Shown piece after piece: positions 32,182 through 42,296 of a stretch of DNA of 64,000 nt. The first letter of the stretch is position 1. Each line of letters begins with the position of its first letter. The notes below the pieces were generated by a model. It was not told the DNA's origin. It saw only the letters and a list, made by a program, of their open reading frames with translations, and did no database searches. The stretch is from Fulvia fulva (lineage: Eukaryota > Ascomycota > Dothideomycetes > Mycosphaerellales > Mycosphaerellaceae). Position numbers and translations under genes: made by a program. The DNA lies in contig NC_063022.1 of the NCBI RefSeq assembly GCF_020509005.1, positions 620,001-684,000 of the forward strand. Direction: 5' to 3'.

Positions 32182-35100
32182 TCACGACACCGTACCCTCT
32201 TGCTCACCAGGCGTAGCGATCGTCACATCCTTCTTTGGACTCGTTGACGGAGGTGCATTATTCTCCTTCGTGGCATCACCAGACGCCATGCCAGCACCAT
32301 CAGCACCAATCACCGCTGGTGGCTGTTCCGGCAATGGCGTAGGAGTACAATGATCCGTCAATACCTTCTTCAGCTGCGGCCTCTTGATCGGTTTCGCCAG
32401 GAAGTAGTCCATCCCAGCACCATAGCATTCATCAATATTGCTCTGCTCGGCGAATGCAGTGAGTGCCACGATAGGTTTCTTGAAGCCACATTCTCGAATC
32501 AGCTTCGTGCTCGTCAGACCATCCATATTTGGCATCTGGACATCCATGAAGATGATGTCGTAGGGGTGTACATGACTTTCGTCACCCTCCAGACAAGGTG
32601 GTGCGGACTTGGACTTGACGAGGTCGAGCGCAACTTGACCATCTTCAGCGATGGTGACCTCGGTGATTTGCTCCAGTTTGAGCATGCGCATGATGACTTC
32701 TTGGTTGACCTTGTTATCCTCTGCGACAAGGACACGGACTTTGCTGAAGTCTGGACCGGCTTTGGGGTCTTTCTTGGCTTTGGCGGCTTTCGCTGCGCCT
32801 TGGACTGCTTGCTTCAATGGCGTTTGAGATGACTTTGGCACCGTGGGGCTTGGTATTACTTCTGGCTTCTTGTGGTCCCATTGAGCTCTTGTGCCGCCAA
32901 GGTCGGTGACGAGTGGCGCAGGCGGTAGAGGTGTGCCATTCAGACTGCGGTTCGTGGACTGCCCCGTGATCGGCTCAGAAATGGCGATGGACTGTCTCCG
33001 CGAGCCACCGGCTGAGGTAGATGTTCTCGGAGATCCTGTGCGCATGATCTGTCGGAGTGGGATCCTCATATTGAATGTGCTTCCCTCGCCGAGGGTACTC
33101 GTCAATCCGATGCTTCCGCGCATCAGCTTGGCCAGCTGCGAACATATGCTCAGCCCCAGCCCGGTACCACTGTGCTTCCGACTCAGACCGACATCGCCTT
33201 GTACGAATGGCTCGAAGATGCGTGCTTGAGACGCCTCTTCGATACCGGGACCTGTATCCCTCACTTCAAACTCAATCACAATGTCTTTGCCAGGCGGTGC
33301 AGCAGTCTTCTCCTGCACTTGGGCCTGCTCCCTAGGATTAATGAAGCAAGCAGTACCCTTTGTCTCGGCATCGAAATGTATAGATTCCCTCTTCCTTTGC
33401 GTCAGACTTGTGGATGAGTCTTGCTTCGTAGACGGCTTTCTGGTAGGTGTCTCCGTAAGGCAACGAACGACCACAGTCACTGAACCATCAGCTGGAGTGA
33501 ACTTGAGCGCGTTTGATGTCAAATTGATAATGACTTGCAGAATCCTGTGGATGTCACCCCATAACATCACCTCCCTGAGCTTGGCCGACATTCCGAACGG
33601 ATCTCCAGGTGGCTCATCGATGTGCACAGAGAGTGCGATCTTCTTGTCTCTAGCTTGATCGCTGAAAATCGCAAGTACTTGAGTCTCCAGATCTCGCAGA
33701 GTGAACTCCTTTTCATCCAGGGTGAGAACTTGATGGCCAACCTGATTAGTGCTGAACGTGAGCAGATCGTTGAGTGTACGCAGTAGTAAATCACCACTCT
33801 TGTAGATAATCCCAAAAGAACGCCGTAACTTTGATGGATCGTCCTCTTCCATCGATACCGCGCACATGCCGAGGATGCCATTAAGAGGCGTCTTGAGCTC
33901 ATGTGATACATTCGCAACGAACATTGTCTTGCTCTCGTTCGCGGCTTCAGCGGCTTTCTTGCTCTGCTCCAGCTCTAGCGTACGTTGACGGACCCGATCG
34001 TCAAGTTGAGTGAACATGCCAAATAGCTCATCAGACATCTCGTTGAATGTCTTGATCAGATCATAGGTCTCATCTTTAACCCAGTGCTTCGGCATCTTGA
34101 CCTTACCTGGGATGCGGAATTGTCGTTCCGCGCCTTCTCGTTTCTCCACGTGAGTAGCGATGTGTTTTTGATAGTAGCGTCTGATACCCATCATCTGGAA
34201 GCTCTTCATGGATCCGAAAAAGCCTCCTTGTTGTTTGATCGGGCATTCATTTGGTGACTGCGCGCATTGTTTGGAGAAGTATCCCAAAGTGTTAGTACTG
34301 CCGCTGCTTCCGCTCGTGGTAGGAGGTTCAACGCTCTCAGTGGTGGCAGCCCGAAGCCGAAGAATTGGTAGCACTGCCCAATGCGCGATTGGAAAGCTGA
34401 CGATCAACATGAAGCCGACTACGCCGAAAAGACAGGACAGTATGATGGTCCTCAGACGATTGATTGGCTTCCAAACCTCGTCCCGTGACTGCTCAACCAC
34501 AACGATCCAATCGACCAGAGCTGTTGGAGGTATCGAATACCCCACAGACACATGTTTTCCCATCTCATTGTGAGTCCTCATCATGCTTCCGACATCATCC
34601 ACACCTCGCACATTCTCCTCCATCGCCCTTGCCACCGCAGGGTAGTCACTCGCGGGGAAGGGAGGGTTAGCAGTCCCGATCACGTGGTTTGCATGTCGAC
34701 TTTTTGCGGTCGTGTTAAGAGGGAGCAAGTATTGGATGTCCGTTTCCTCAGAAGTAGTGGTCCCAAGGATGCCAGGCCGGAATTGATTGGTATTGTTCAG
34801 AGGACCCAGCAGCAAAGTCTGCCCAGACTGTCCAAGACCACGTTGGTCTTGTATGACCTTCTGTATGAGCCTTGCATCCGTGACAACAGTCACCCAGCCG
34901 AGTATATCGTCGCTGTTGGTGGTATCGTTCATCATCGGTAATGTCAAGGAAAGCAAAGACAACGTCTCGCTGATGAACAACGGCCCGAGAACCATTGTAG
35001 AATTCGAGTCCAAGGTGACACCGTTGAAGGTGGCCATCGGTGGCCCATCTGGAGGATCTGAAATGGTGAGATTTGGGTACAGTGCTGGTGGATAACTCAT

Positions 35101-35595
35101 GGTTCCGTTGCCGCCAAGCGTTACAGGAGATCCATCGGAGTTGACCCATGGTAAGACAATCTGCTCTACGCCAGCACCCGTGGCATTCAGTACGCTGTCA
35201 GAGCCGTATGGACCAGAGGTGTTTCGCGAGAAGACTTGCGCCTGCAGTACCAGGGCATTGTGCAGAGGTCCCACATTGCCAAGTGTGGCTTCCAAGTCAG
35301 CCTGCGCGGTACTAAAGGCGTCTGGAGCAGTGTTGGAACCATTGTCATAGTTTGCGAGGGCTGCGCGTACAATGGCCCTGGTGGTGATAAAGGTCGCGGC
35401 TGTTTGCATCAGCTCCAGGTTGAAGGCTACCTGGGCGGCTTTGAGCGATGCGGTGAGTTCGACGCGAGAGGCGGAGATATTGATGACAAAGTCATGATTC
35501 GTGACCCAGACGGCGATGGCGAGTACGGCCAGTCCAATGGCACCCGACAGGACGAGGAGCAGAGACAGCTGTTGCCGGACTGAGATGCGCACCAT
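32182..35595 (-). CDS. SLN1: SLN1-type hybrid histidine kinase (group VI)
   Basis: The uninterrupted frame encodes 1137 residues from the ATG at 35595. A first membrane segment (LSLLLVLSGAIGLAVLAIAVWV) and a second near residues 386-410 (TIILSCLFGVVGFMLIV) enclose a large extracellular sensor with many N-x-T/S sites. The phosphoacceptor His is in FVANVSHELKTPLNG near residue 564. The ATPase domain has NLTSNALKFTPADG (N box), VRDTGPGI (G1) and GTGLGLSI (G2). The C-terminal receiver has VLVAEDNKVN and the phosphoacceptor Asp in IIFMDVQMPNMDG near residue 1018. In fungi Sln1 feeds the Ypd1-Ssk1 relay and the Hog1 MAP kinase pathway for osmotic stress. All catalytic motifs are present. Confidence 0.93.
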   Translation of the reverse strand: MVRISVRQQLSLLLVLSGAIGLAVLAIAVWVTNHDFVINISASRVELTASLKAAQVAFNLELMQTAATFITTRAIVRAALANYDNGSNTAPDAFSTAQADLEATLGNVGPLHNALVLQAQVFSRNTSGPYGSDSVLNATGAGVEQIVLPWVNSDGSPVTLGGNGTMSYPPALYPNLTISDPPDGPPMATFNGVTLDSNSTMVLGPLFISETLSLLSLTLPMMNDTTNSDDILGWVTVVTDARLIQKVIQDQRGLGQSGQTLLLGPLNNTNQFRPGILGTTTSEETDIQYLLPLNTTAKSRHANHVIGTANPPFPASDYPAVARAMEENVRGVDDVGSMMRTHNEMGKHVSVGYSIPPTALVDWIVVVEQSRDEVWKPINRLRTIILSCLFGVVGFMLIVSFPIAHWAVLPILRLRAATTESVEPPTTSGSSGSTNTLGYFSKQCAQSPNECPIKQQGGFFGSMKSFQMMGIRRYYQKHIATHVEKREGAERQFRIPGKVKMPKHWVKDETYDLIKTFNEMSDELFGMFTQLDDRVRQRTLELEQSKKAAEAANESKTMFVANVSHELKTPLNGILGMCAVSMEEDDPSKLRRSFGIIYKSGDLLLRTLNDLLTFSTNQVGHQVLTLDEKEFTLRDLETQVLAIFSDQARDKKIALSVHIDEPPGDPFGMSAKLREVMLWGDIHRILQVIINLTSNALKFTPADGSVTVVVRCLTETPTRKPSTKQDSSTSLTQRKRESIHFDAETKGTACFINPREQAQVQEKTAAPPGKDIVIEFEVRDTGPGIEEASQARIFEPFVQGDVGLSRKHSGTGLGLSICSQLAKLMRGSIGLTSTLGEGSTFNMRIPLRQIMRTGSPRTSTSAGGSRRQSIAISEPITGQSTNRSLNGTPLPPAPLVTDLGGTRAQWDHKKPEVIPSPTVPKSSQTPLKQAVQGAAKAAKAKKDPKAGPDFSKVRVLVAEDNKVNQEVIMRMLKLEQITEVTIAEDGQVALDLVKSKSAPPCLEGDESHVHPYDIIFMDVQMPNMDGLTSTKLIRECGFKKPIVALTAFAEQSNIDECYGAGMDYFLAKPIKRPQLKKVLTDHCTPTPLPEQPPAVIGADGAGMASGDATKENNAPPSTSPKKDVTIATPGEQEGTVS

Positions 35596-37242
35596 GGCCG
35601 GCTGCCAAGCAGCCTCTCGCGCGGGAGAGGTGCCCAGTGGAGTGTGTCTCGCCGTCCAAGCGCAAGAGAGGTGTTGTGGTGTTCATGCAGTGTTTAGGCA
35701 CCCAAAAGTGAGGTGTTTCGAGGTGTCGCGAGGGCGCCGCAGGCTCGCAGCATGGCCGTTGCAGGCCGCTCCAGGCCCAGCAGATCTCCACCAAGCAGTC
35801 GCGTGTCGGTCGGTCCTCGGGCTGTGCTTCCACGTCAAGTCGGGTCCTGGGCCTGTTGTGGAGGCGCGCAGATGAAGATGGTATTCAGTCGTGTGGTGTC
35901 TTCGCAGTGAGATCCTGCGCCATCCGGGTGGCGTCCTGGGCGCTGACGAAGAGATACAACTGACTACACAGCAAGAACAGCTGAGGTCGCGAGGAGCCCC
36001 ATCTCCGCGAACGCCAAAGAAGTTTGCTGTTGGTCAGCCGGAGCCCACGGCATCTGCCCTTAGTCAATGCTGGGCTGGATCCACTTGGCTCCGCCATGTT
36101 TCTCGGCCATCTCCTCTCTGCACTCTTCATCACCTTTCACCTCTCACCTTGCACATGCTGCCAGTGACACCCGTACAACACGACATGTTCTTCCTGCGAC
36201 ATCGATGGCAATACCACCATCGGGCATCAGCAGAGACCAGCGCGGCCAGCAAGACCACCAGTGGACGTCGTTCAGTCTGCCAAGGCGGCGTTGACCGGCA
36301 TTGGCAAGGAAAGTCCGACGAGTTCGCTTTGCTTGCACGTTAAAGACAACGAGGGTGAACGAGGAAACCAGCTGTGTTGTGCTCACTGATCATCTACCAC
36401 CACCATCAGATAACACATGGAGAACAGTCAGCCGATGACTGCTGTCGAGATCACCAATCCGCCAGCGCGCTTCCGCGATATCCTGCACGCGAACGCTTTC
36501 TCTTTCCCATTCTCACGCCGGAACTCGTGGAAACGACAAAGTATGCTACGACGTGTACATGAGCAGGTCGCAAGAACACGATTCAAGAGGCGCCTCTCAT
36601 CGTTGACTAATCGTCGTGACCGGTGGACCACCGGCGCCTACCCACACACTACCGACTGCAGGACGAGAGTGTGTCGATTGACTGTGTCCAAACGGACGCC
36701 TCGACATTAATATGCATCTACGCGTGCGTAGAGCGGGCCTATCATACAGACGCCCTATCTTCGCCTGCCTGGAAGCGAGGATAGCTGTGCAGGCTCCTGA
36801 CACAGCTAAGTTGACGAAGCTATGCTTGGCAAGCTTGCAGTCTCCACACGTCCTGCCGTGCACAGCAAGCTTCTGGATCGAACGTGGGATCGGTCTCCTG
36901 CTTTGCTGAAACGACAGTGGCCGGCGTTGCACAAACATCGTTTCCCAAGCGGTGACCATGGTTGCGACATATTGCTTCATTGCGCGTGCTACCGCCGCCA
37001 CGCTCGGCGCAATCATACCCGAGGTGCTTATAGGCGCTCTGCATGATCGACATTGTCCAGCGCTTGATATGGCAACTCAATATGAGACAAGATAATCCAC
37101 CTATCCTGGCCAAGTCTCAAGTTGCCCAAAAGAGGACATGGCCGACAGAGCTGAGATGTCTCCGCATTCGTGACTGTCTCTATATTAACATCTGTCCGCC
37201 TGACGAGGTGAGCAACATTTCCTTCCGACATCTCCATTGACC
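35596..37242. other. Intergenic region between the SLN1 kinase and the PL4 gene
   Basis: This 1.6-kb stretch holds the promoters of two divergent genes. A 97-codon plus-strand frame with an ATG at 36417 (MENSQPMTAVEITNPP...) is Arg-rich and has no recognised relative; it is listed as possible only. Other frames look like chance. No RNA gene or repeat is seen. Confidence 0.4.
36417..36710 (+). CDS. Possible small Arg-rich protein, unsupported by homology
   Basis: The ATG at 36417 opens 97 codons, beginning MENSQPMTAVEITNPPARF and ending SKRTPRH. The sequence is strongly basic, lacks a signal peptide or membrane segment, and matches no family I know. It could be a real short gene or chance within a promoter region. 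Confidence 0.25.
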   Translation: MENSQPMTAVEITNPPARFRDILHANAFSFPFSRRNSWKRQSMLRRVHEQVARTRFKRRLSSLTNRRDRWTTGAYPHTTDCRTRVCRLTVSKRTPRH

Positions 37243-38938
37243 ATGTCTGTCCGCACTCTGTTGCTCGGGCTGCTGAGCCTCGCGTCAACTGCCTTTGCTG
37301 CCTTTGGGTATACCGAATCCTCAGCCAGCTTCGTAGTCGACGCAGGTTCAGCCAACAGTCTTGTTGTCACCATCGAGAAGTCCAGCTGCGATGTGACTTC
37401 CATCGTCTACCGAGGCGTTGAGATTCAGTCACAAACGACGGGAACCCATATTGGTTCAGGTCTGGGCACTGCGACGGTCTCTGCAGACACCATTGATGGT
37501 ATGTACTTTGTCGTCTCATCAGATTCTCACTGACTGGACAAGAGCAATATATCAAGGTCACGTGTGAGACAGACACGCTCACGCAGTACCTTGTCTTCGT
37601 CTCTGGTGACAGCAACATCTATCTCGCAACCTATATCACAGCGGAACCTTCAGTTGGCGAGCTGCGTTACATCGCACGTCTTGATAGCTCTGTCTTACCG
37701 TCCGAATACCCCTTCGGAGAGGTCTCGACTACGAAACCCAGCACTTCTACAATCGAGGGGTCGGATGTTTTCGTTGTAGATGGCGAAACGCGAAGCAAGT
37801 TCTACTCGTCAGAGCGCTTCATCGACGACCACGTCCACTGCGTCTATGGCGACGACATCCATGCTTGCTTCGTCAAGCCAGTCTCCGCATACGAGACATC
37901 ATCCGGTGGTCCCTTCTTCAGAGACATCAACAGCAACAATGGCGGCGACTACACATCTCTCACATTCTACATGAACTCCGGCCACGTCCAAACCGAAGAC
38001 CGCCGTATGGGTCTCTATGGACCATACGCCCTGACCTTCAGCCGCAGCGGTATCCCCAAACTGGCAGACTTCGACCTCTTCTTCTTTGTCGACCTCGATA
38101 TCGAAGGCTACGTCCCAGCCTCCGGTCGCGGCTACGTCTCCGGCACAGCCTCGGGTGTCCCCAGCGACTTTCAACCCGTCATCCACTGGTTCAACTCCGC
38201 CGCGCAATACTGGACCTACGCCTCCAGCAGCGGCACTTTCACATCCCCAGCCATGAAGCCAGGGACCTACACCATGAAACTCTACCGCACGGAGCTCGAA
38301 GTCGCGTCCCAATCCGTCACCGTCTCCGCCGGCGCAACGAAAACCAGCAACATCGCCAGCACCCTCTCCAACCCCGCCACATCCCTCTGGACGATCGGCA
38401 CCTGCGACGGTCAACCCACCGGCCTCCTGAACGCCGACAAGCAACTCCGCATGCACCCCTCCGACTCTCGCATGTCAGACTGGGCACCAGGCACATTCAC
38501 AGTCGGCACATCATCAGATTCCTCCTTCCCCATGGCCTTATTCAAAGACATCAACAGCCCTCAAACCCTCTCCTTCAATCTCGACGATGCAAGTGCTGGC
38601 GCCACACTTCGGATCAGGACTACGCTGGCTTTTGCGAGTGGGAGGCCGCAGATTACGGTCAATGATTGGACGAGTGAGGGTCCCGCGGCGCCGGTCAAGA
38701 TTGATAGTCGTGGGGTCACGAGGGGCGCGTATAGAGGGTGTGGGGAGAGCTATGAGTTTGAGGTGCCGGAGGGGGAGTTGGTGGAGGGCGCGAATACGGT
38801 GGCTATCAGGGTGATTTCGGGAAGTTCTGGGGAGGCGTTTTTGAGTCCGAATTTTGTGAGTTTTGATGTTTTGATGATTGGGGTATGTGTGCTGACGAGT
38901 GTGAATAGATTGTGGATTGTATTGAGATGTACAGATAG
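37243..38938 (+). CDS. Rhamnogalacturonan lyase, polysaccharide lyase family 4
   Basis: Exons 37243-37498, 37543-38855 and 38909-38938 encode 532 residues, the usual size for fungal PL4. Introns are 44 and 53 bp. The 30-bp last exon completes the conserved end, SPNF joined to [28 protein letters not shown] is a signal peptide. The catalytic beta-sandwich contains [31 protein letters not shown] sequence (core YIARLD) and GPFFRDI. Two smaller domains follow, including a fibronectin-like segment and a carbohydrate-binding jelly roll. The enzyme cleaves rhamnose-galacturonate bonds in the pectin backbone by beta-elimination outside the cell. It resembles rglA-type enzymes. No frame damage is seen, unlike the GH43 and GH95 genes nearby. 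Confidence 0.9.
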
Positions 38939-39553
38939 GTCGTTCCTGCCGCATGTCTTGTCAGTACCCAACGCATCGACAACGATGAGTCCTTTAGCAG
39001 ATTTCACCATGTCGAAAGTTTCTGTAACAACGATAAGTCGTACAGCATCAGCAGGATTGCAACAACATTCAGTATTGTGGAAATGGCAACAGGACGCACT
39101 TTAGACGCGCAATCCTTGCAACTTTCGCGTGCTAGCATGTAGTGGCTCCGTTTGTATGCATGTGCCGTTTGCTACAAATCCCTTACCTCTTCAACTTGGA
39201 CTCTGACTATGTTCAACTTGATTTCTGGCCATCCTCAGGTTGAACTCTGATCATCTTCAACTTGAACTCCGATCGTGTTCTCCTTGGACTCTGATCATCT
39301 TCAGCTTGAAGTCTGATCGTCTTCAACTTGAACTTCGTTAATGTTCACCTTGGACTCTGGAATCTGTTCATTTTCACCTCAGTCGCTGACCATCCTCAAC
39401 ATCCGACGAAACATCAAGATGTCTGCGCCGGTCGACAAGACGATCGCGGGGGCGGCACCAGAGCCAAACGACTCCGAAAGCGAAGTATGCATTGGTCTTT
39501 GTTTCTATGAACTCATTGCTCTGGTCACTGACAACGTTGACACGACATTGAGC
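38939..39553. other. Intergenic region carrying a 22-bp minisatellite
   Basis: It lies between the 3' ends of the PL4 gene and the F-box-like gene. The only notable content is the 22-bp tandem repeat listed separately at 39190-39366. Confidence 0.6.
39190..39366. repeat. Degenerate 22-bp tandem repeat, eight units
   Basis: Unit starts are visible every 22 bp from 39190: 39190, 39212, 39234, 39256, 39278, 39300, 39322 and 39344 (the last is 23 bp). The shared unit is close to TTCAACTTGGACTCTGATCATC, with substitutions but almost no indels. The period is not a multiple of three and no long frame crosses it, so it is not coding. The next ATG-proximal sequence after the array is unrelated. Confidence 0.85.
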
Positions 39554-40264
39554 TCATCGTCTCCGCTTGCCCACCTCCTTCTGACTCTTGAACGAGTCCT
39601 CGAACCACCTAGCGAGCTCACAAATGCCAGAGTTTGGATTCGAACCATACCAGCCGAGGAAGCGAAGTGTCTCAAGCTTCTCCAGACCAAGCATGCCATC
39701 GAGGCGGTAGTCCTGGCGAAGCTGCTGTGCCGACTTGTCTGGCGCAAAGTAATCGCAGACCTGCCCGGGAGAGAAATAGATACTGACTTCGCGAAGGTTG
39801 GAGCACTTCTTCATTAGCTCGATGTCGCCGTGAGGTGTGTCTGCTAAGAGTCTGTCGTAAGGCAAGAAGCTGAAGTATGGGAAGCTCAACTTCTTAACTG
39901 CGTCGAAGCCGTTGGTCTGTCCCTTGCTAGCCAACGAGAGGTCGATGGAGGAAAGCCACTGTTGCAGCTTTCTGTTGCCAGGGCCACTGTGAATCTCGAG
40001 CGTTGTGTTCATGAGTGCGACACGAATGGTCTCCTGACGGAGCTTCCTGTTGCCCACGCGTGCTGTGATCGGTAACTGAATCGCGGTTGGTGGGTCCCTG
40101 CCTCGTGGAGCTAGGAAGACGCGAATGGGACTGCCGTGGACAAGGTACTCGAGGATTTTGTCGCGCAACTCGACCTCGAAAGACATGAGTGGGAGGATCT
40201 TGTCCTTGATGGTCTTGTCACTCTCGAGGCACCCGTCGCTGTTGGTCCTATCGTGTTCTCTCAT
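39554..40264 (-). CDS. F-box-like protein (LRDKILEYL motif)
   Basis: From the ATG at 40264 the frame encodes 236 residues. FEVELRDKILEYLVHGSPIRV is a diverged form of the fungal F-box-like N-terminus (LPxELRNxIYxYL). The next block, GNRKLRQETIRVALMNTTLEIH, matches the family's second hallmark (lLxvcrqirqEtlplfY-like). The C-terminal third reads LREVSIYFSPGQVCDYF and LEKLETLRFLGWYG. An in-frame extension upstream through 40363 has a good 3' splice site (CTTCGCAG), so a short first exon may be missing from this model. The function is unknown. A fragment of a paralogue lies at 41277-41470. Confidence 0.6.
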   Translation of the reverse strand: MREHDRTNSDGCLESDKTIKDKILPLMSFEVELRDKILEYLVHGSPIRVFLAPRGRDPPTAIQLPITARVGNRKLRQETIRVALMNTTLEIHSGPGNRKLQQWLSSIDLSLASKGQTNGFDAVKKLSFPYFSFLPYDRLLADTPHGDIELMKKCSNLREVSIYFSPGQVCDYFAPDKSAQQLRQDYRLDGMLGLEKLETLRFLGWYGSNPNSGICELARWFEDSFKSQKEVGKRRR

Positions 40265-41276
40265 CACCTGGTCGCCCTTGTTGTCTTTGTCGCCTATGCG
40301 AGTCGCACCGCCGGGATCTTCAACGGCACCCAGGCTACCAAGAGCGAGATCTCTGAATTCTTGTAGGACCTGCGAAGTATCAGTACATCGCCGGAGATCT
40401 AGGGTGTGGACACTATTACCTCCCCGTTAGTCTCTGTATCGAAGAGGGCAGCGGCCGGACTCGACATTTTGTTTGCCTAGGCGGGCGTTCGAGTCGAGAT
40501 TCTGTAACTGTCCTCGAGTCGCAGACTGGTCGCAGACTTGTTGCACTCTTGTCTGGATGACTGGTGGGTGAGCTGGAGTGCTGATGTACTGGGATAAGTA
40601 GCATGACAAGTGGTCAATTGTTATATAGATTAGTAGTGGTGCTAGCAAAAGCTTGGACTTGCGGAGGTGAATGCAAAGACCCTGACAATCCCGAAATGAG
40701 CATTTCATCATGTGACCTTTGGTTCTACTGGCACACTGAGCGGATTGCACTGAGGCATGACGCAGCTCAGCTCGTTTTTGCTCCATGCACCGGTGTATAT
40801 ATTCCAAGAAGCAACTCTATACTAAGTCGCTTGTGAGTGAGAACGAATGATAACAACAGAGGAAGACAACGTAGTACAGCTCAACCCAATCAAGGCGACC
40901 GAAGAATTGATTGTCAGAAGAATTCGGGATAAAGCCGCTGCTCCTTTGTTCGCAACATTCGAGACATGCGTATCGGTACTACCTGCAAGGCACAGGAGTT
41001 TTGTACGGATCTGCGCGAGACAAAGGCCTCGCAGACCCATCAACATTCACAATGCGTTTGGCGCGCAAGACAGCTTGGATTCATCAAGCAAAGGACTGAC
41101 TTCAAATTTTCCATCGCACATTCTTCCACGGACCCGTCTATAGACATCAATGCTCATGCCGTTGACCCTAGCCCATGCCTTGCTTCTTCGTCTCTTAGCC
41201 CAAATGCACCACTCTAACCTTCTTTCCCGAACACCGTCCTCCTACTGTGCCTGAAACCTGACTCTGAACCACTGTA

Positions 41277-41470
41277 TTAAGTCCCAAACGCTCCGGTCTT
41301 CGTATCTATTGCGATACCCTCGAACGCCAGCAACTCTAGGTTCTGGAAAGCCAGAATGACGTCGAGGTCGTATTCACGGCTGAGCTGGACACCAGACTTC
41401 TCGGAATGCATCACGTCTCCAGGCGCAGAGGGCTCACAGTCGAAGGTGATCACATGGATAATCCGGCCAA
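41277..41470 (-). pseudogene. C-terminal fragment of a paralogue of the 39554-40264 gene
   Basis: The minus-strand frame carries IIHVITFDCEPSAP and VQLSREYDLDVILAFQNLELLAFEG, ending GAFGT. This lines up with VSIYFSPGQ and QQLRQDYRLDGMLGLEKLETLRF in the neighbour 1 kb away, with matching spacing. The part upstream of about 41470 shows no F-box-like motif, so only the C-terminal third survives. It is probably a remnant of a local duplication. Confidence 0.5.
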
Positions 41471-41689
41471 GAGGGCGGTAGGACGCAGCTCTGCGAGATA
41501 TCAATAGCATTGTGATTGTGTTTGTGGCACAATGCATCTAAGACATGTGCTTGATCTTGTAAGCTGATTGAGCTGGGATAAAAGAACAGACGCCGCAACA
41601 CCTTCGCTATGCAAAAAAAATCACAAGGATCTGCAAATCCATCAGCAAGCAAGCAGCTGATGAGTGTTCTGTACGCACCTACACCTTGA

Positions 41690-42151
41690 TCAACTGGGCT
41701 TCAAATACTCCGCATCATTCTCCTTGTTATCAGCTCTCGCCTCATCGAGCATCGTATCTATGCCTCGCTCCTTCAGCGCTTTCTACGCTAGATATCAGCA
41801 TTGGTACCGACTAAAGTGACTGGCCACCAAAGCATGTGTGCTGTTGCCACGACTGCTAGTTGACTCACGCTGAGACAAGTCTTATACTGCCGAAATAGAG
41901 GTTCGCACTCATCGTTCTTCGCGGTACCTCGCAAGTATTTCTCGCTGTACCATTTGAGGAAGCATGTATCGTAGCGTCTGACGATATATGTCAGCATCTC
42001 TCATTTTCGTGTATAATATGCAAGGTCGCCGCGGCAAAAAGAGACGTGGTGGAAGAGATTTCTTGCAGTTCATCCGTGAGTTTCTCCATAGTGAATGAAG
42101 CCGGACTTACTCTTTCACTTCGTTACATTCGGGCGCTAATGAGGCTGACAT
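41690..42151 (-). CDS. MDM35: Mitochondrial intermembrane-space protein Mdm35 (TRIAP1 homologue)
   Basis: Three exons, 42151-42111, 41977-41869 and 41782-41690, encode 80 residues. Introns are 133 bp (GTAAGT...GTCAG) and 86 bp (GTGAGT...CGTAG). The protein starts MSASLAPECNEVKERYDTC and shows the twin Cx9C motif: C-NEVKERYDT-C and C-EPLFRQYKT-C. KWYSEKYLRG between them is a hallmark of the family. Mdm35 is imported by the Mia40 relay and binds Ups1/Ups2 to move phospholipids across the intermembrane space. The small exons explain why no single frame reveals it. Confidence 0.93.
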
Positions 42152-42296
42152 GATGTGTTGTGATGGATGTGCAACGACGAAAGAAAGTCGATGGTTGGAG
42201 AAGAGTTGGAAATGATGTGAGTTCAGACCACACAAAACGCTAGGCTCAATATAGGACTGTGGTGTACACGAGACAAGAACGAATGCTCCAACGACA

